Below the pieces are notes generated by a model. The model worked only from the letters and a program-made list of their open reading frames with translations. It was not told the origin of the DNA and searched no databases. This document shows, one piece after another, positions 16,280 through 25,588 of a stretch of 50,711 bases of DNA. The translations under genes and the position numbers were made by a program. The stretch's first letter is position 1; every line of letters starts with the position of its first letter. Source of the stretch: Bacillus sonorensis NBRC 101234 = KCTC 13918 (GTDB taxonomy: Bacteria > Bacillota > Bacilli > Bacillales > Bacillaceae); NCBI RefSeq assembly GCF_001592005.1, contig NZ_BCVZ01000025.1, positions 1-50,711 of the forward strand. Direction: 5' to 3'.

Positions 16280-17502
16280 TTAACATCACTCCCTGTTTCA
16301 GTAACATTTTCATAAACATTAAGAACCTTGCTGACCGCTTGATCCATATCCCAATGCTTCTTCGCAAACTCCTTGGCATTTGACCCCAATTTGCTTCTAA
16401 AATCATCGTCATCCAATAAACGATCCATATGGCTGCACAATGCTTCCGGATCCCCTTTAGGGGCTACCAATCCTGTTACTTCGTGTTCAACCATTTCCGG
16501 CAGGCCGCCAGTATCACTGACAATGGCAGGAACCCCGGCTATTTGAGATTCAATGAGTGATAAAGGCTGGTTTTCCAAAAGACTTGGAAGAACATACATA
16601 TCGGCAAGTGACAGCAGATAAGGGATATCATCGCGCTTTTTCAAAAAGATCACGTCATCTTCAAGACCAAGCTCCCTGCTTTGAATTCTGAGAGGCGCCA
16701 GTTTCTCTCCTTCTCCGACGATCCAGCAGACCCAGTCATTTCGAATATTCTTCAATTGACCAAGCGCATTCACTAAATCATGGACACCTTTAATCTCAGT
16801 GAGCCTTCCCGTAAACAGGATGACTTTTTTATCTGTGGCAGGAGGTTCGCTTGTTTGAGTGTTCATTCTTTCCAAGAAACCATTGATGTCATAGCCGTAT
16901 TGAAATACTTCGATTTGCCCGGCAGGCACGGAAAATTCTTCAGTCAGAACGTTTTTCAGCCACTCGTTGGCGACAATCGTCTTATCGGCGGAAATTGCCC
17001 CCGTTTGTTCAAGATGGTCATAGTAGGCTCTTGCCAGATACGAGGTGGAAGACCTGTGAATGGTTTTGAGCTGTGCTCTGATTTCATGTGCGACACTGCC
17101 GTGAAGGGTGGTGACGAGCGGGATATTCTTTGGAAGCACTCTTTTGATGCTTGAGCTCGAAATAATATCCTGCGCATGTACGACATCATATTTTTCCAGT
17201 CCCAAATATGCGGCGCCCATCTCATACGCATAACGCTGCTGTTCGGTATAACTGACCAATTGATTTGCAAAGATTTCCGGAAACTGATCTTTGCTCATGA
17301 TTGTATTGATTAAAGGAAGCAGCTGGCTTTTTTCTATGCTTCGATTTTCATTTACAACATGAACGATCTTGTTCTCTTTCCCATAACCCAGCAAATCTAC
17401 TTCATGCCCTAAAGACTCGAGTTTTTCTCTTAATTGGACCATGTATGTCCAGACACCGCCTACATGGGGAATATCCCAATAGGTAGCAAGTAGTATTTTC
17501 AT
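16276..17502 (-). CDS. GT4-family glycosyltransferase
   Basis: The 408-residue GT-B enzyme resembles YtcC/CotSA-type transferases of spore formers. N-terminal acceptor domain starts MKILLATYWDIPHVGGVWTY and includes VVHAQDI and TTLHGSVAHE; the nucleotide-sugar domain has ILFTGRLTEIKGVHDL, GEGEKL and the E-x7-E region ENQPLSLIESQIAGVPAI. It is cytoplasmic and probably transfers a sugar to a glycan or protein. The frame opens at 17520, but AAGGGAG fits ATG 17502. It is the first gene of a unit with the repeat protein, overlapping it by ATGA. The acceptor is unknown. Confidence 0.87.
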   Translation of the reverse strand: MKILLATYWDIPHVGGVWTYMVQLREKLESLGHEVDLLGYGKENKIVHVVNENRSIEKSQLLPLINTIMSKDQFPEIFANQLVSYTEQQRYAYEMGAAYLGLEKYDVVHAQDIISSSSIKRVLPKNIPLVTTLHGSVAHEIRAQLKTIHRSSTSYLARAYYDHLEQTGAISADKTIVANEWLKNVLTEEFSVPAGQIEVFQYGYDINGFLERMNTQTSEPPATDKKVILFTGRLTEIKGVHDLVNALGQLKNIRNDWVCWIVGEGEKLAPLRIQSRELGLEDDVIFLKKRDDIPYLLSLADMYVLPSLLENQPLSLIESQIAGVPAIVSDTGGLPEMVEHEVTGLVAPKGDPEALCSHMDRLLDDDDFRSKLGSNAKEFAKKHWDMDQAVSKVLNVYENVTETGSDVK

Positions 17503-17646
17503 AAGCATCTCCCTTTTCATTTCTATCCAATGCTCTAATTATTTATATTTGTCATATCCAATTCTTGTGTAGGACGTTTATCTATTTCGGACAGATTATT
17601 TTCAAAAAAGAAAGCGAGAGATTTTTTCGAAGGATCAGAGCAAATA

Positions 17647-17672
17647 AAAAAAGCCGGTTGTCCGGCTTTTTT
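17647..17672. terminator. Bidirectional terminator after ctaM
   Basis: Stem AAAAAAGCCGG-TTGT-CCGGCTTTTTT. It terminates ctaM on the - strand and has T-runs in both directions. Confidence 0.9.
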
Positions 17673-18204
17673 AATAGTAAGGGGAAATGAGAACATATAC
17701 GAGGACGCCGGTCAAGCTGACATACAGCCAAAGCGGCATCGTCCAGCGTGCGATTTTGCGGTGGCGTTCAACCTGCATGCTGAGCCCCCTGAATAATGTG
17801 AACAAGGCCAGAGGAACGATCACGGCAGACAAAATAATGTGGGTGATCAGAATAAAATAGTAGATCGGCCGAATAATGCCTTCCCCTCCGAAATGGGTAT
17901 CAGGCATCAGCGAATGATAGGTCAGATAAGACACGAGAAAGATCGCCGTTGTTGTAAACGCTGCAAAAATAAATCGTTTGTGCGCTTTAATGTTTTTCTG
18001 CTTAATCATGATAAGCGCCGCAACTAGAAAAATGAACGTAAAACTGTTGCAGACGGCGTTAAGCAGCGGCAAAAACGTCAGATCCAAATGGCTGAATTTG
18101 TCGCCTTTCGGGATAAAAAACAGCAATGCGATGACACCGTTGATGATGATTGTCAAAGCGACAACGATGCCTGTAAAATTCTTATTTTTTTCTGTATGGC
18201 TCAT
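17671..18204 (-). CDS. ctaM: CtaM (YozB), DUF420 cytochrome oxidase assembly protein
   Basis: The 177-residue integral membrane protein has five helices (about residues 12-32, 44-66, 78-98, 112-135 and 152-172). DUF420 hallmarks are the conserved His and polar residues in NIKAHKRFIF, YLTYHSLMPDTHFGGEG, YYFILITHIILS and HRKIARWTMPLW. YozB of B. subtilis and CtaM of S. aureus are needed for biogenesis of heme-A terminal oxidases, probably in the metal or heme delivery step. Monocistronic. The position between yocA-side genes and yocH agrees with B. subtilis. Confidence 0.92.
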   Translation of the reverse strand: MSHTEKNKNFTGIVVALTIIINGVIALLFFIPKGDKFSHLDLTFLPLLNAVCNSFTFIFLVAALIMIKQKNIKAHKRFIFAAFTTTAIFLVSYLTYHSLMPDTHFGGEGIIRPIYYFILITHIILSAVIVPLALFTLFRGLSMQVERHRKIARWTMPLWLYVSLTGVLVYVLISPYY

Positions 18205-18314
18205 ATACGATAATCTCTCCTATTTGTTCAAGCTATCAAAATCGTATTCAATATCAGGGGCATTGTCAATGTTTTCGCTTTGTTCGTTGGAATTTAGACA
18301 TAGAAAACACAAAA

Positions 18315-18346
18315 ATTCCCTCCGGGCTTTCCGCCCAGGAGGGAAT
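18315..18346 (-). terminator. Terminator of the lipoprotein gene
   Basis: On the - strand ATTCCCTCC(t)GGGC-GGAAA-GCCCGGAGGGAAT followed by TTTTGTGTTTT. Confidence 0.9.
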
Positions 18347-18353
18347 GATGTCT

Positions 18354-19334
18354 TTAGAAGTTCATTGCATCGTTGGCCATGAGCTTCTCTGCTTCTTCTT
18401 CTGTCACGATGTCAGCTTTTTTCGGTTTATGACTGAATGTCACATCACCGTCGATTTCTTTAAAAGAAGAATTTGTTGTGATACCGATTGATGCAGGGAA
18501 ATCTTTAATGTCAAAGTCGATTGAGATATCGGCTTTTTCAGAAAGGATATTTTTCTTATCATCAAGCGTAGTTGTCACTTTATATTTCTTGAACGTCAAA
18601 TCTTTCAGGTTGTCTTTTACATTGTTCAAGTCTTCTTTTGACAACGTTTTTTCAGAAGCTTCGCCAATAATTTCGATGATTTTCACAAGCGCCTTTTTGA
18701 TTTCTTCGTCATTAAGGCTGAATGTGAATTTCTCAGAGGCGCCCTGCTCTTTTTCTTTGTCTGTTAAGTCTGCTTGCTTAAATTGATCTGAAGATAGATT
18801 ATCGGCCGCTTTTTTGATTGAATCCATTAGTTTCTTTTGGATTTCTTCCGTTTCTCCTGATGATGACTGATCTTCTTCAAGCGGGAATTCTAAATATTTT
18901 CCTTTCAGGCTGTCAAAGTTCATTCCGGCTGTCCCAAGGAAGATTCCGAAATTATCAAGAACGCTGTCCAGTTTTATGTACCCTACTTGTTTTTTCTCAT
19001 CCATAAACACAGGGACATCAAAATTCATTGTCATGTTTTCAACTTTTACTTGACCTTTTAAAACAATTTCTGATTGTTTTGTTTTTGAATCCGTCTTACC
19101 GCTGACCGTTAATTTTAAATTATTTAATATTTCGGCAACCTGCTTATCTTCCGCTCCCATATTGGAGGCATCTACTTTCAAGCCGATATCCGATGAAAAA
19201 TCGTATTTTTCCGCTTCAGCTAATTTTTTGTAAGCGGCTGCGTATGATCCTTTTGGATCAGCTTGCTGACATGCAGCTAATGCAAGAATAAAAACTGAAA
19301 CGACTAAAAATAAAAACCAGTTTCTTTTCTTCAA
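18354..19334 (-). CDS. Secreted lipoprotein, unrecognised
   Basis: The 326-residue protein has a type II signal peptide (MKKRNWFLFLVVSVFILALAAC, cleavage before Cys22) followed by QQADPKGSYAAAY. The mature part is Lys/Glu-rich and alternates beta strands (ITTNSSFKEIDGDVTFSH) with helices (EEIQKKLMDSIKKAADNL), like the LolA-fold or DUF6612-type lipoproteins; this comparison is loose. It would be anchored outside the membrane. Monocistronic, ATG at 19334, terminator at 18346. Function unknown. Confidence 0.8.
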   Translation of the reverse strand: MKKRNWFLFLVVSVFILALAACQQADPKGSYAAAYKKLAEAEKYDFSSDIGLKVDASNMGAEDKQVAEILNNLKLTVSGKTDSKTKQSEIVLKGQVKVENMTMNFDVPVFMDEKKQVGYIKLDSVLDNFGIFLGTAGMNFDSLKGKYLEFPLEEDQSSSGETEEIQKKLMDSIKKAADNLSSDQFKQADLTDKEKEQGASEKFTFSLNDEEIKKALVKIIEIIGEASEKTLSKEDLNNVKDNLKDLTFKKYKVTTTLDDKKNILSEKADISIDFDIKDFPASIGITTNSSFKEIDGDVTFSHKPKKADIVTEEEAEKLMANDAMNF

Positions 19335-19624
19335 ACTTAAACGCTCCTTTTGTCATGTTTTTTTCTGGGTTTAAGAGGATATAAGATCATTCATCCTAGC
19401 GAAATATACCAGAAGTCATAAGCATTCTATCACAAAATAGATTCGCACAGATGAAAAATATGCTTAAAATTACTTTAAAATTTGTTTTTAGCTAGATTGG
19501 CAAATTGCCATTCTTTTTGCCTGGAATGGTTGCCTAAGGAACAAAAAGCGGTAAAAAACAACGAAAGGAACGGCTATTTCTGCGTTTTGCATGTGTGAAA
19601 ATATTTTAAAAGATTCGAAAGCAC

Positions 19625-19659
19625 AAAAAGGCAGAGGAACATACTCCTCTGCCTTTTTT
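19625..19659 (-). terminator. Terminator of the symporter gene
   Basis: Stem AAAAGGCAGAGGA / TCCTCTGCCTTTTTT with loop ACATAC; AT flanks make it active on both strands. It lies right behind the symporter stop codon. Confidence 0.9.
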
Positions 19660-21256
19660 ATCGGGCGAGCCCCCACGGAGAAAAGATGAGATAAATTCCG
19701 GCCATCACACAAATCACAAGGATGGAAGCCAGTTTTACATGTTTCCACGGCTTGAGGTCAACCTGCGGATTGATCTCAAGCTGAAACTCCTGTGCCCTCG
19801 GCCGTACCTTTCCGACCAGGAGCATGAGCAGAACGGAAAATGGAAATAAAACCGCCAATATATATAAGAAATGAATGTGGCCAAAATAAATTTTTGATAT
19901 CGCGTACAGGATGATATGCGCTGGAATCGCGAGCTTGACAGCTAATGCCGGCACTTTTTTCGAGAAAAATCCGACGAAGACGGCCGCCAAAACCGGCACA
20001 TTAAAAAATCCGAACATCTCCTGAAGGTAATTGTAAAGCCCCGACGGTGCAAACAATATGAAAGGCGCGATAAAGATGGACACGGTTCCGAGGATGATGA
20101 CAAATATTCTTCCCGTTTTAACAAGCTCCTCTTCTGTCGCATCAGGCTTGAAAATCGGTTGATATAAATCCAATGTGAATAAAGTGATCGTGCTGTTGAG
20201 CGATCCATTGAATGAGCTCAAAATCGCCCCGAATAAAACAGCGGCAAAAACCCCGACAAACGCGGTCGGCAGCAAGTCAACGACAAGCCTCGGATAAACG
20301 GTGTCCGGATTAGCAATGTTTCCTCCATAAAGATGGTAAGCGATCACACCCGGGAGAACAAGGTAAAACACACCGATCGTCTTAAAAAAACCGGCCAGCA
20401 ATGCCCCTTTTTGTCCTTCCGCTAAATTTTTGGCCCCCAGCGCCCGCTGTACGATCGATTGATTGACGGCCCAATAAAACAAATTGTTAACCAAGAGGCC
20501 GGTGAATATCGTCGGCCATGGCACTTCGGCGGAATTGTCCGCTGATAGGGAATTCAGCTTTTCGGTATGTACAGATGTCAGCTTTGAATAGCCGTCTGCC
20601 AGGCTGCCGTCGCCGATTGCGATGATGCCGAGCACAAAGATGAAAAGCCCGCCGAAAATCAAACCGATCCCATAAATGGCGTCAGCGGATGCCGCGGCTT
20701 TAAGTCCTCCAAAAAATATGTAGCAGCAGCTTGCAGCACCGATAAATAGCGAGATCAGCAGGACTGTCGTGAACGTATTTGCGCCGAGAAAAGCAGAAAT
20801 GCCAAACACCTGATCCAGCACGAGCGCCCCCGAATAAAGCACCGTAGGCAGAAAGGATGTCGCATATCCCAGCAACAACAGTATTGAAACAATCTGCCGA
20901 GTTCTTTGATCATAGCGTTTTTCAAGAAAATCCGGAATGGTCGCAACACCTGTCCCGAGATAGCGCGGCAGAAACACAAACGCCAGCATAATCAACGCGA
21001 GCGGTGCCGTGACCTCCCAGGCCATTGCGCTCATTGTGCCGGCATAGCTTTGCCCGTTTAACCCGACCATTTGTTCTGTCGATAAATTTGTCAAAAGCAA
21101 AGAGCTCCCGATATAAAGAGCGGTGAGGCTGCGGCCTCCGAGAAAATATCCGTCTGAAGTTTTCAAATTGATATCCTTTGTCCTCAAATAAGAAAAAATA
21201 AAAATTCCCGCATTAATGATAATGAATGTCAAAACAATCCACAGCAATGTCTCCAT
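19658..21256 (-). CDS. Sodium:solute symporter (SSS/SLC5, YidK-like)
   Basis: The 532-residue membrane protein has about 14 helices. SSS family motifs are the N-terminal YFLGGRSLTALYIGSSLLLT (helices 1-2, sodium site), LPRYLGTGVATIPDFLEKRYD, and GxFAAVLFGAILSSFNGSLNS around helix 8-9, where the Ser/Asn residues belong to the Na2 site. Length and sequence are closer to the SGLT-like YidK branch than to PutP or PanF, so a sugar or sugar acid is a fair guess; the substrate cannot be told. ATG 21256 has GGAG 6 nt upstream. Monocistronic. Confidence 0.87.
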   Translation of the reverse strand: METLLWIVLTFIIINAGIFIFSYLRTKDINLKTSDGYFLGGRSLTALYIGSSLLLTNLSTEQMVGLNGQSYAGTMSAMAWEVTAPLALIMLAFVFLPRYLGTGVATIPDFLEKRYDQRTRQIVSILLLLGYATSFLPTVLYSGALVLDQVFGISAFLGANTFTTVLLISLFIGAASCCYIFFGGLKAAASADAIYGIGLIFGGLFIFVLGIIAIGDGSLADGYSKLTSVHTEKLNSLSADNSAEVPWPTIFTGLLVNNLFYWAVNQSIVQRALGAKNLAEGQKGALLAGFFKTIGVFYLVLPGVIAYHLYGGNIANPDTVYPRLVVDLLPTAFVGVFAAVLFGAILSSFNGSLNSTITLFTLDLYQPIFKPDATEEELVKTGRIFVIILGTVSIFIAPFILFAPSGLYNYLQEMFGFFNVPVLAAVFVGFFSKKVPALAVKLAIPAHIILYAISKIYFGHIHFLYILAVLFPFSVLLMLLVGKVRPRAQEFQLEINPQVDLKPWKHVKLASILVICVMAGIYLIFSPWGLAR

Positions 21257-21342
21257 CTCCTTTTAAATGATGATCAGCTTTTGGAATATCTATTCATCTA
21301 CCCATCTATCAAGCTGACAAAACATCAAAAAGCAGAAAAAAA

Positions 21343-21369
21343 GACACTGACCATTATATGTCCAGTGTC
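21343..21369 (-). terminator. yocH terminator
   Basis: On the - strand GACACTG ... CAGTGTC (inner GGACA/GGTC pairs) followed by TTTTTTT, 29 bp past the yocH stop. Confidence 0.88.
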
Positions 21370-21397
21370 CATTGTCCAGGCAAAATCGCCGCATGTA

Positions 21398-22204
21398 TTA
21401 TTTTAAAACTTTTACTTTAACCGTTCTGACGCCCCAATTTATTGCGTCAGATTTGCTAGGAACAAATACGTCAATTTTGTTCCCTTTAATAGCGCCGCCG
21501 GTATCTGCAGCAGTCGCTTCACCATAGCCTTCAACATGAACTTTGGTGCCAAGCGGAATCACGTTTGGATCGACAGCAATGACTTTGGCGTTTTTATTGG
21601 CTTTTAAATTGATTCCTGTCGCTGTGACACCTGACATTCCGCCATCGTCAGCTGTGTATGCTGTCGCAGTAACCGTCAGCTCTTTAGCAGTGCTTTGTGA
21701 TGTATTAGAATCAGATGCTGCCTCTTTTTCCGCTGCAGGCTTTTGAGCTGGAGCAGCCTGTTCAGTGTTTACTTTCTTTTGAACAGGAGCTTTTGCTTCC
21801 GCAGGCTTTGCCGGAGCTTGAGCCTGAACTGTCGCCTGACCATCAACAGCAATCGTTGTATTCGGATAAATCATATCTGATTTTATGTTGTTCCAATTTT
21901 TGAGATCATTTACAGTGACGCCAAATTTTTGGGCGATTTTCCAGAGAGTGTCTCCCTTTTTGATTGTGTATTGTTTCTTTTCTGTTGTTTTTTCTGAAAC
22001 GTTCAGCTTTTGGCCTGGAATAATAACATCAGAAGAAAGCTGGTTCCATTCTTTTAAATCCTGCAGGCTTACACCTTGTTTTTGCGAGATTCCCCAAAGT
22101 GTATCACCTTTTTGGACTGTTACTTCTTTTGCAGAGGCACTCGCTCCGAAAGCAGTTGTAGACAGTGCCGCAACTGCAACAAAGGACATAAACGTCTTCT
22201 TCAT
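21398..22204 (-). CDS. yocH: YocH, LysM-3D peptidoglycan hydrolase
   Basis: YocH is a secreted muralytic enzyme of the WalRK regulon; muropeptides it releases can trigger spore germination in B. subtilis. Signal peptide residues 1-25 (ending FGASASA), LysM domains at 27-69 and 77-119 (each with KGDTLW and IxxKxG), a Pro/Ala/Lys/Gln-rich linker (123-165) and a C-terminal 3D domain (about 172-268) with the aspartates of TAYTADDGGMSG, VIAVDPNVIPLG and AADTGGAIKGNKIDVF. 268 residues versus 287 in B. subtilis; the linker is shorter. A perfect WalR box lies upstream. Confidence 0.96.
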   Translation of the reverse strand: MKKTFMSFVAVAALSTTAFGASASAKEVTVQKGDTLWGISQKQGVSLQDLKEWNQLSSDVIIPGQKLNVSEKTTEKKQYTIKKGDTLWKIAQKFGVTVNDLKNWNNIKSDMIYPNTTIAVDGQATVQAQAPAKPAEAKAPVQKKVNTEQAAPAQKPAAEKEAASDSNTSQSTAKELTVTATAYTADDGGMSGVTATGINLKANKNAKVIAVDPNVIPLGTKVHVEGYGEATAADTGGAIKGNKIDVFVPSKSDAINWGVRTVKVKVLK

Positions 22205-22220
22205 AAGTAAATCCTCCCTT

Positions 22221-22245
22221 GTTAGCTTTTTATTGTTCGGCTAAC
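22221..22245 (-). promoter_or_regulatory. 5' leader hairpin of yocH
   Basis: On the - strand GTTAGC and GCTAAC form a stem ending directly before the AAGGGAGG ribosome site. It could stabilise the transcript or modulate initiation (inference). Confidence 0.5.
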
Positions 22246-22301
22246 AGGAGCTATCGTAACATATGAAAATGTCAATTCAATAACAAAACAATTTGTTTTT
22301 G

Positions 22302-22318
22302 ATTACAGTTCTTTTACA
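22302..22318 (-). promoter_or_regulatory. WalR (YycF) box upstream of yocH
   Basis: On the - strand TGTAAA-AGAAC-TGTAAT matches the WalR consensus of two TGTWAH hexamers 5 bp apart. It lies about 100 bp before the yocH start and just upstream of AT-rich promoter-like sequence, as expected for activation by WalR-P. Confidence 0.85.
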
Positions 22319-22431
22319 AGAAAGATTTTCCACGCTTGTACAAACCCGGATAAATTAAGCGATATCAAGGTTTTTTTGAGGTTTTATGTTTTTTAAAAAA
22401 GAGTTTTACTAAAACATTTAAATTCGTATTT

Positions 22432-24210
22432 TTATGATTCTTTTTCTGTTTTATAGGCTATTAGCTCCTGTAAAAATACAGCGCCGTACTTCTGTTTTTT
22501 TTGTTCTCCCACTCCTTTGACATCCATTAATTCTTCCTCTGTCAATGGCATTTTGCCGCTCATTTCCTTCAATGTTTCATCAGAAAAAACAACAAAAGGA
22601 GGCACTCCCTGTTCCTGTGCAAGCTTCCGGCGCAGCACCCTTAAACGTTCAAATAACTGATCATCCTGAACAATGCGGGCGGCTTCCATTTTTTCTTTAC
22701 GGGCCACCTGTTCCCTCCCGAGCAATACGTTCCGTCCCTTGTTTGTAACAAAGAGAATCGGATAAGTCCCGTCAGACATCTGTATGTAATCATCGGAAAT
22801 TAAAAACTCGATAAAATCGCTGATCTCTGACAAGGACTGATGACTTAAAATACCGTACGTCGATAAATGCTGAAACTGGTTTTCTATGACTTTCTTATTT
22901 TTAGAACCGGCAAGAACCTGTGCTACCATTGTTTTTCCGAATCTTTCCCCCATCCGGATCATACACGATAATACCATCTGCGCTTCCTTTGTCACATCCG
23001 CGGCGTTTCTTGTATCAAGGCAGCTGCCGCATCTTCCGCAGTCTTCCGTCTGCTGCTCGCCGAAGTAGCCGAGAATAAACCGCTCAAGACAGCCTTCAGT
23101 ATGGCAGAAATCGACCATTTGCCTCAGCTTTTTCATGTCTTGGGCCTGAATGGCTTCATCTTCTGCCGACTGTTCGATTAAAAAACGCTGAAGACGGATG
23201 TCCTGCGGGGAAAACAACAAAATGCATTCGCTGTCAAGACCATCGCGGCCGGCCCTTCCTGCTTCCTGATAATAGCTTTCCATGTTCTTTGGAATCTGAT
23301 AGTGGATGACGTAGCGGATATTTGTTTTATTTATACCCATTCCAAACGCGGAAGTCGCAACCATGACACTGATGCTGTCATTCAAAAACAGATCCTGCTG
23401 GCGGTCCCGTTCATCATCATTCATCCCGCCGTGATAACATCCGGCAGATATCCCCTTTTGCGAAAGTTTTTCAGATATTCTTTCCGCCTCCCGCCTTGTC
23501 GCCGTATAAATAATTCCCGCTTCAGAACGGTTTTTTTCAATGTAGGCTTCAATGAAACGGTCCCTGTTTTCGCCTTTAACGATTTTAAACGTCAGATTAT
23601 CCCTTGAAAAACCGGTAAAAATCGTATTTTCCTTTTGAATACCAAGCTGTGCGCATATATCTTCATGAACTTCAGGAGTAGCGGTAGCCGTCAGTGCCAG
23701 CACGACGGGGCGGCTGCCGAGAGCGCCAAAAAAGCTTTCAATATGCCTGTAGCTCGGTCTGAAATCGTGGCCCCACTGGGAAATACAATGGGCTTCATCT
23801 ATCGCTGCAAGCGGAATATGAAGATGTGAGATCACACGGATAAAGTCCGGGGAGGCTAAACGCTCAGGCGTGACATAAAACAGCTTGTACCCGCCTTCGC
23901 TTAATATGGACATACGTTCCTCAATCATGCGGGAATCAAGGGAGCTGTTGACGTATGAAGCTTCAATGCCAAGCTGGTTTAAAGCATCCACCTGATCTTT
24001 CATCAGGGAAATTAAAGGGGAAATCACGAGGGTCGTACCTTCAAACATCAGGGCCGGGATCTGGTAGCAAATCGATTTGCCTCCGCCTGTCGGCATTATG
24101 CACGCCGTATCCCGCCCTTCTAAAACAGATTGAATGGCTTCCCGCTGCCCCGGCCGCAATGACGGATAACCAAAATAACGCTGCAGTAGTGATTCAGCTT
24201 TCTCCAACAT
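22432..24210 (-). CDS. recQ: RecQ-family 3'-5' DNA helicase (YocI)
   Basis: The 592-residue cytoplasmic helicase works in recombination and fork repair. Walker A is TGGGKS (41-46), DEAH box 138-141 in [17 protein letters not shown] (the aromatic-rich loop follows it), motif V/VI in [12 protein letters not shown] and [10 protein letters not shown]. The zinc site uses four Cys around residues 370-400 ([19 protein letters not shown]). A winged-helix RQC and a C-terminal HRDC domain (about 515-585) complete the long RecQ form; B. subtilis YocI is 591. The order yocH-recQ is conserved. ATG 24210 has AGAGAGGTT upstream. Confidence 0.95.
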   Translation of the reverse strand: MLEKAESLLQRYFGYPSLRPGQREAIQSVLEGRDTACIMPTGGGKSICYQIPALMFEGTTLVISPLISLMKDQVDALNQLGIEASYVNSSLDSRMIEERMSILSEGGYKLFYVTPERLASPDFIRVISHLHIPLAAIDEAHCISQWGHDFRPSYRHIESFFGALGSRPVVLALTATATPEVHEDICAQLGIQKENTIFTGFSRDNLTFKIVKGENRDRFIEAYIEKNRSEAGIIYTATRREAERISEKLSQKGISAGCYHGGMNDDERDRQQDLFLNDSISVMVATSAFGMGINKTNIRYVIHYQIPKNMESYYQEAGRAGRDGLDSECILLFSPQDIRLQRFLIEQSAEDEAIQAQDMKKLRQMVDFCHTEGCLERFILGYFGEQQTEDCGRCGSCLDTRNAADVTKEAQMVLSCMIRMGERFGKTMVAQVLAGSKNKKVIENQFQHLSTYGILSHQSLSEISDFIEFLISDDYIQMSDGTYPILFVTNKGRNVLLGREQVARKEKMEAARIVQDDQLFERLRVLRRKLAQEQGVPPFVVFSDETLKEMSGKMPLTEEELMDVKGVGEQKKQKYGAVFLQELIAYKTEKES

Positions 24211-24325
24211 ACTACTGAAAACCTCTCTTTAGATCGTCTTCTTTCTGTGCCTCCATCATATCATATTTGGAAGGGCAGACAATCACCTTTGCTAAAAAGG
24301 TAAAATAAAGATCCAAAAAGAATGT

Positions 24326-24844
24326 TTAAAAGGTTGATGGCACTTCTCCTACTGATCTGAGTTTTTCAGCCGCCTCTTGGCAAAGGCTTCTATACTCCAA
24401 CGCACTTTTGGAGCTGACTTCGCCTTGAACGATAAATCTTAAATTCCAAAGCTCCCTTACTAGCGACACCGTTTCTTTCGAGACAGCGCCTTGTTCATGA
24501 AGCACATCGATGACACGCAGCAGATCATGATGGCCAGAATCGGCATCATACCTTTTCGCGGCCTGATGCAAGGCCTCTTCCACTTCAGACCACGCACTGT
24601 CTATGACGGCTGTTGACGGGCTTCGGGACTTGATTGCTGCCTGCCCGGCCTTTCCTTTGATCCTTGCGGCAGCAAGCGCTTGAACCCGCATGCCGAATTC
24701 CAATTCAAAATCTTTATACTTTAATTTCATAAGCTCCTTCAGCCGTTCAGATACAGGTTCTTTAAGCAGCAATACAATGATGACCAATGTAACAGGCCAT
24801 ATCAATGAATGGATCACATGAGATATAAATTCAAGCCAATCCAT
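24326..24844 (-). CDS. Membrane-anchored helical protein, unrecognised
   Basis: The 172-residue protein has one N-terminal helix in the membrane (about residues 8-28, ISHVIHSLIWPVTLVIIVLLL) and a helical cytoplasmic domain with VIDSAWSEVEEALHQAAKRY and LWNLRFIVQGEVSS, which recalls HEPN/DUF4145-type four-helix domains. The similarity is weak and I make no functional claim. ATG 24844 has AAAGGGAGG upstream. Monocistronic, divergent from the next small gene. Confidence 0.7.
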   Translation of the reverse strand: MDWLEFISHVIHSLIWPVTLVIIVLLLKEPVSERLKELMKLKYKDFELEFGMRVQALAAARIKGKAGQAAIKSRSPSTAVIDSAWSEVEEALHQAAKRYDADSGHHDLLRVIDVLHEQGAVSKETVSLVRELWNLRFIVQGEVSSKSALEYRSLCQEAAEKLRSVGEVPSTF

Positions 24845-24952
24845 GAATCAGCCTCCCTTTCTCACTTGATATTTAACCTAATAGACATTGATTTTTTTGA
24901 TGCACAGGTGATATGTTGTGAACAGAAGAATAAAAGGCTCAGGGGGGTAACC

Positions 24953-25087
24953 GTGCTGATACTCGTCATTTTGGCCGGATTCATCGGAACAATCATCACA
25001 ATCTTGAGAACGATAGTGAAACAAAACAATAGAATTATCGATTTATTGGAAGAAAAAACAGGTCATCCGCCAAACACGAAACACTAG
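24953..25087 (+). CDS. Small single-helix membrane protein
   Basis: The GTG at 24953 has a strong AGGGGGG site 5 nt upstream. The product has 44 residues: a hydrophobic helix (LILVILAGFIGTIITIL) followed by a short charged tail (RTIVKQNNRIIDLLEEKTGH), the layout of DUF4083-like Bacillus miniproteins. The tail has a heptad pattern and could dimerise. A longer in-frame opening from 24809 overlaps the divergent gene and lacks a ribosome site there. Confidence 0.6.
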   Translation: MLILVILAGFIGTIITILRTIVKQNNRIIDLLEEKTGHPPNTKH

Positions 25088-25138
25088 CTATGTTCCCCGC
25101 CTGACTTCAAAAAGCATATAGAGGAGATGAAAACAAAC

Positions 25139-25402
25139 ATGACAGACGTTAAACAGCGGCAAAAACGACTGGCAGGCGCGGCAATCGCAGCTTTGTTTTT
25201 AATCACCGCCTTTCCTTCCTTATCCGCTACAAAAAACATCTCAAAAGAGCAACAAAATCCCGATCTCGATACCCTTTTAAAAGAACACTCTGTTGAAATG
25301 GCCGGATACACAGTGATTGATGAAGAAAAAATGAAAGACGCTTATGGCGAGGACACTACAAAAACGCTATTAAACTTGGCCAGAATGGCGAAACATCATT
25401 AA
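25139..25402 (+). CDS. Small exported or membrane-tethered protein, unrecognised
   Basis: The protein has a basic N-terminus (TDVKQRQKRLAG), a hydrophobic stretch (AAIAALFLITAFPSLSA) that could be a signal peptide with AxA-like cleavage, and an acidic mature part (EQQNPDLDTLLKEHSVEMAG ... GEDTTKTLLNLARMAKHH). GAGGAG abuts the ATG at 25127, so ATG 25139 (87 residues) is the better start although the spacing is 12 nt. It follows the miniprotein by 50 bp and ends in a strong terminator, so the two may form a small operon. Confidence 0.6.
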   Translation: MTDVKQRQKRLAGAAIAALFLITAFPSLSATKNISKEQQNPDLDTLLKEHSVEMAGYTVIDEEKMKDAYGEDTTKTLLNLARMAKHH

Positions 25403-25409
25403 CAATTTG

Positions 25410-25440
25410 TCCGCAAACTGTATAGGTTTGCGGATTTTTT
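25410..25440 (+). terminator. Terminator of the small-gene pair
   Basis: TCCGCAAAC-TGTATAG-GTTTGCGGA followed by TTTTTT. Confidence 0.93.
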
Positions 25441-25588
25441 CCTCCGCAGTAAGGACACCTCTTGAATCTGAAGGCTTTTCCAAATCTATATTATCATAAC
25501 GGAATAAAAATTTGAATATTCAAACCATTAAATGTGAATAAAGACTCCTTCCGTACAGGCCGATATTACTTGTAAGGAGGTGGTTGAG

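Noticed and set aside
19488..19748. 86-residue - strand ORF after the symporter
   Set aside because: Overlaps the symporter 3' end in another frame and reads through its terminator.
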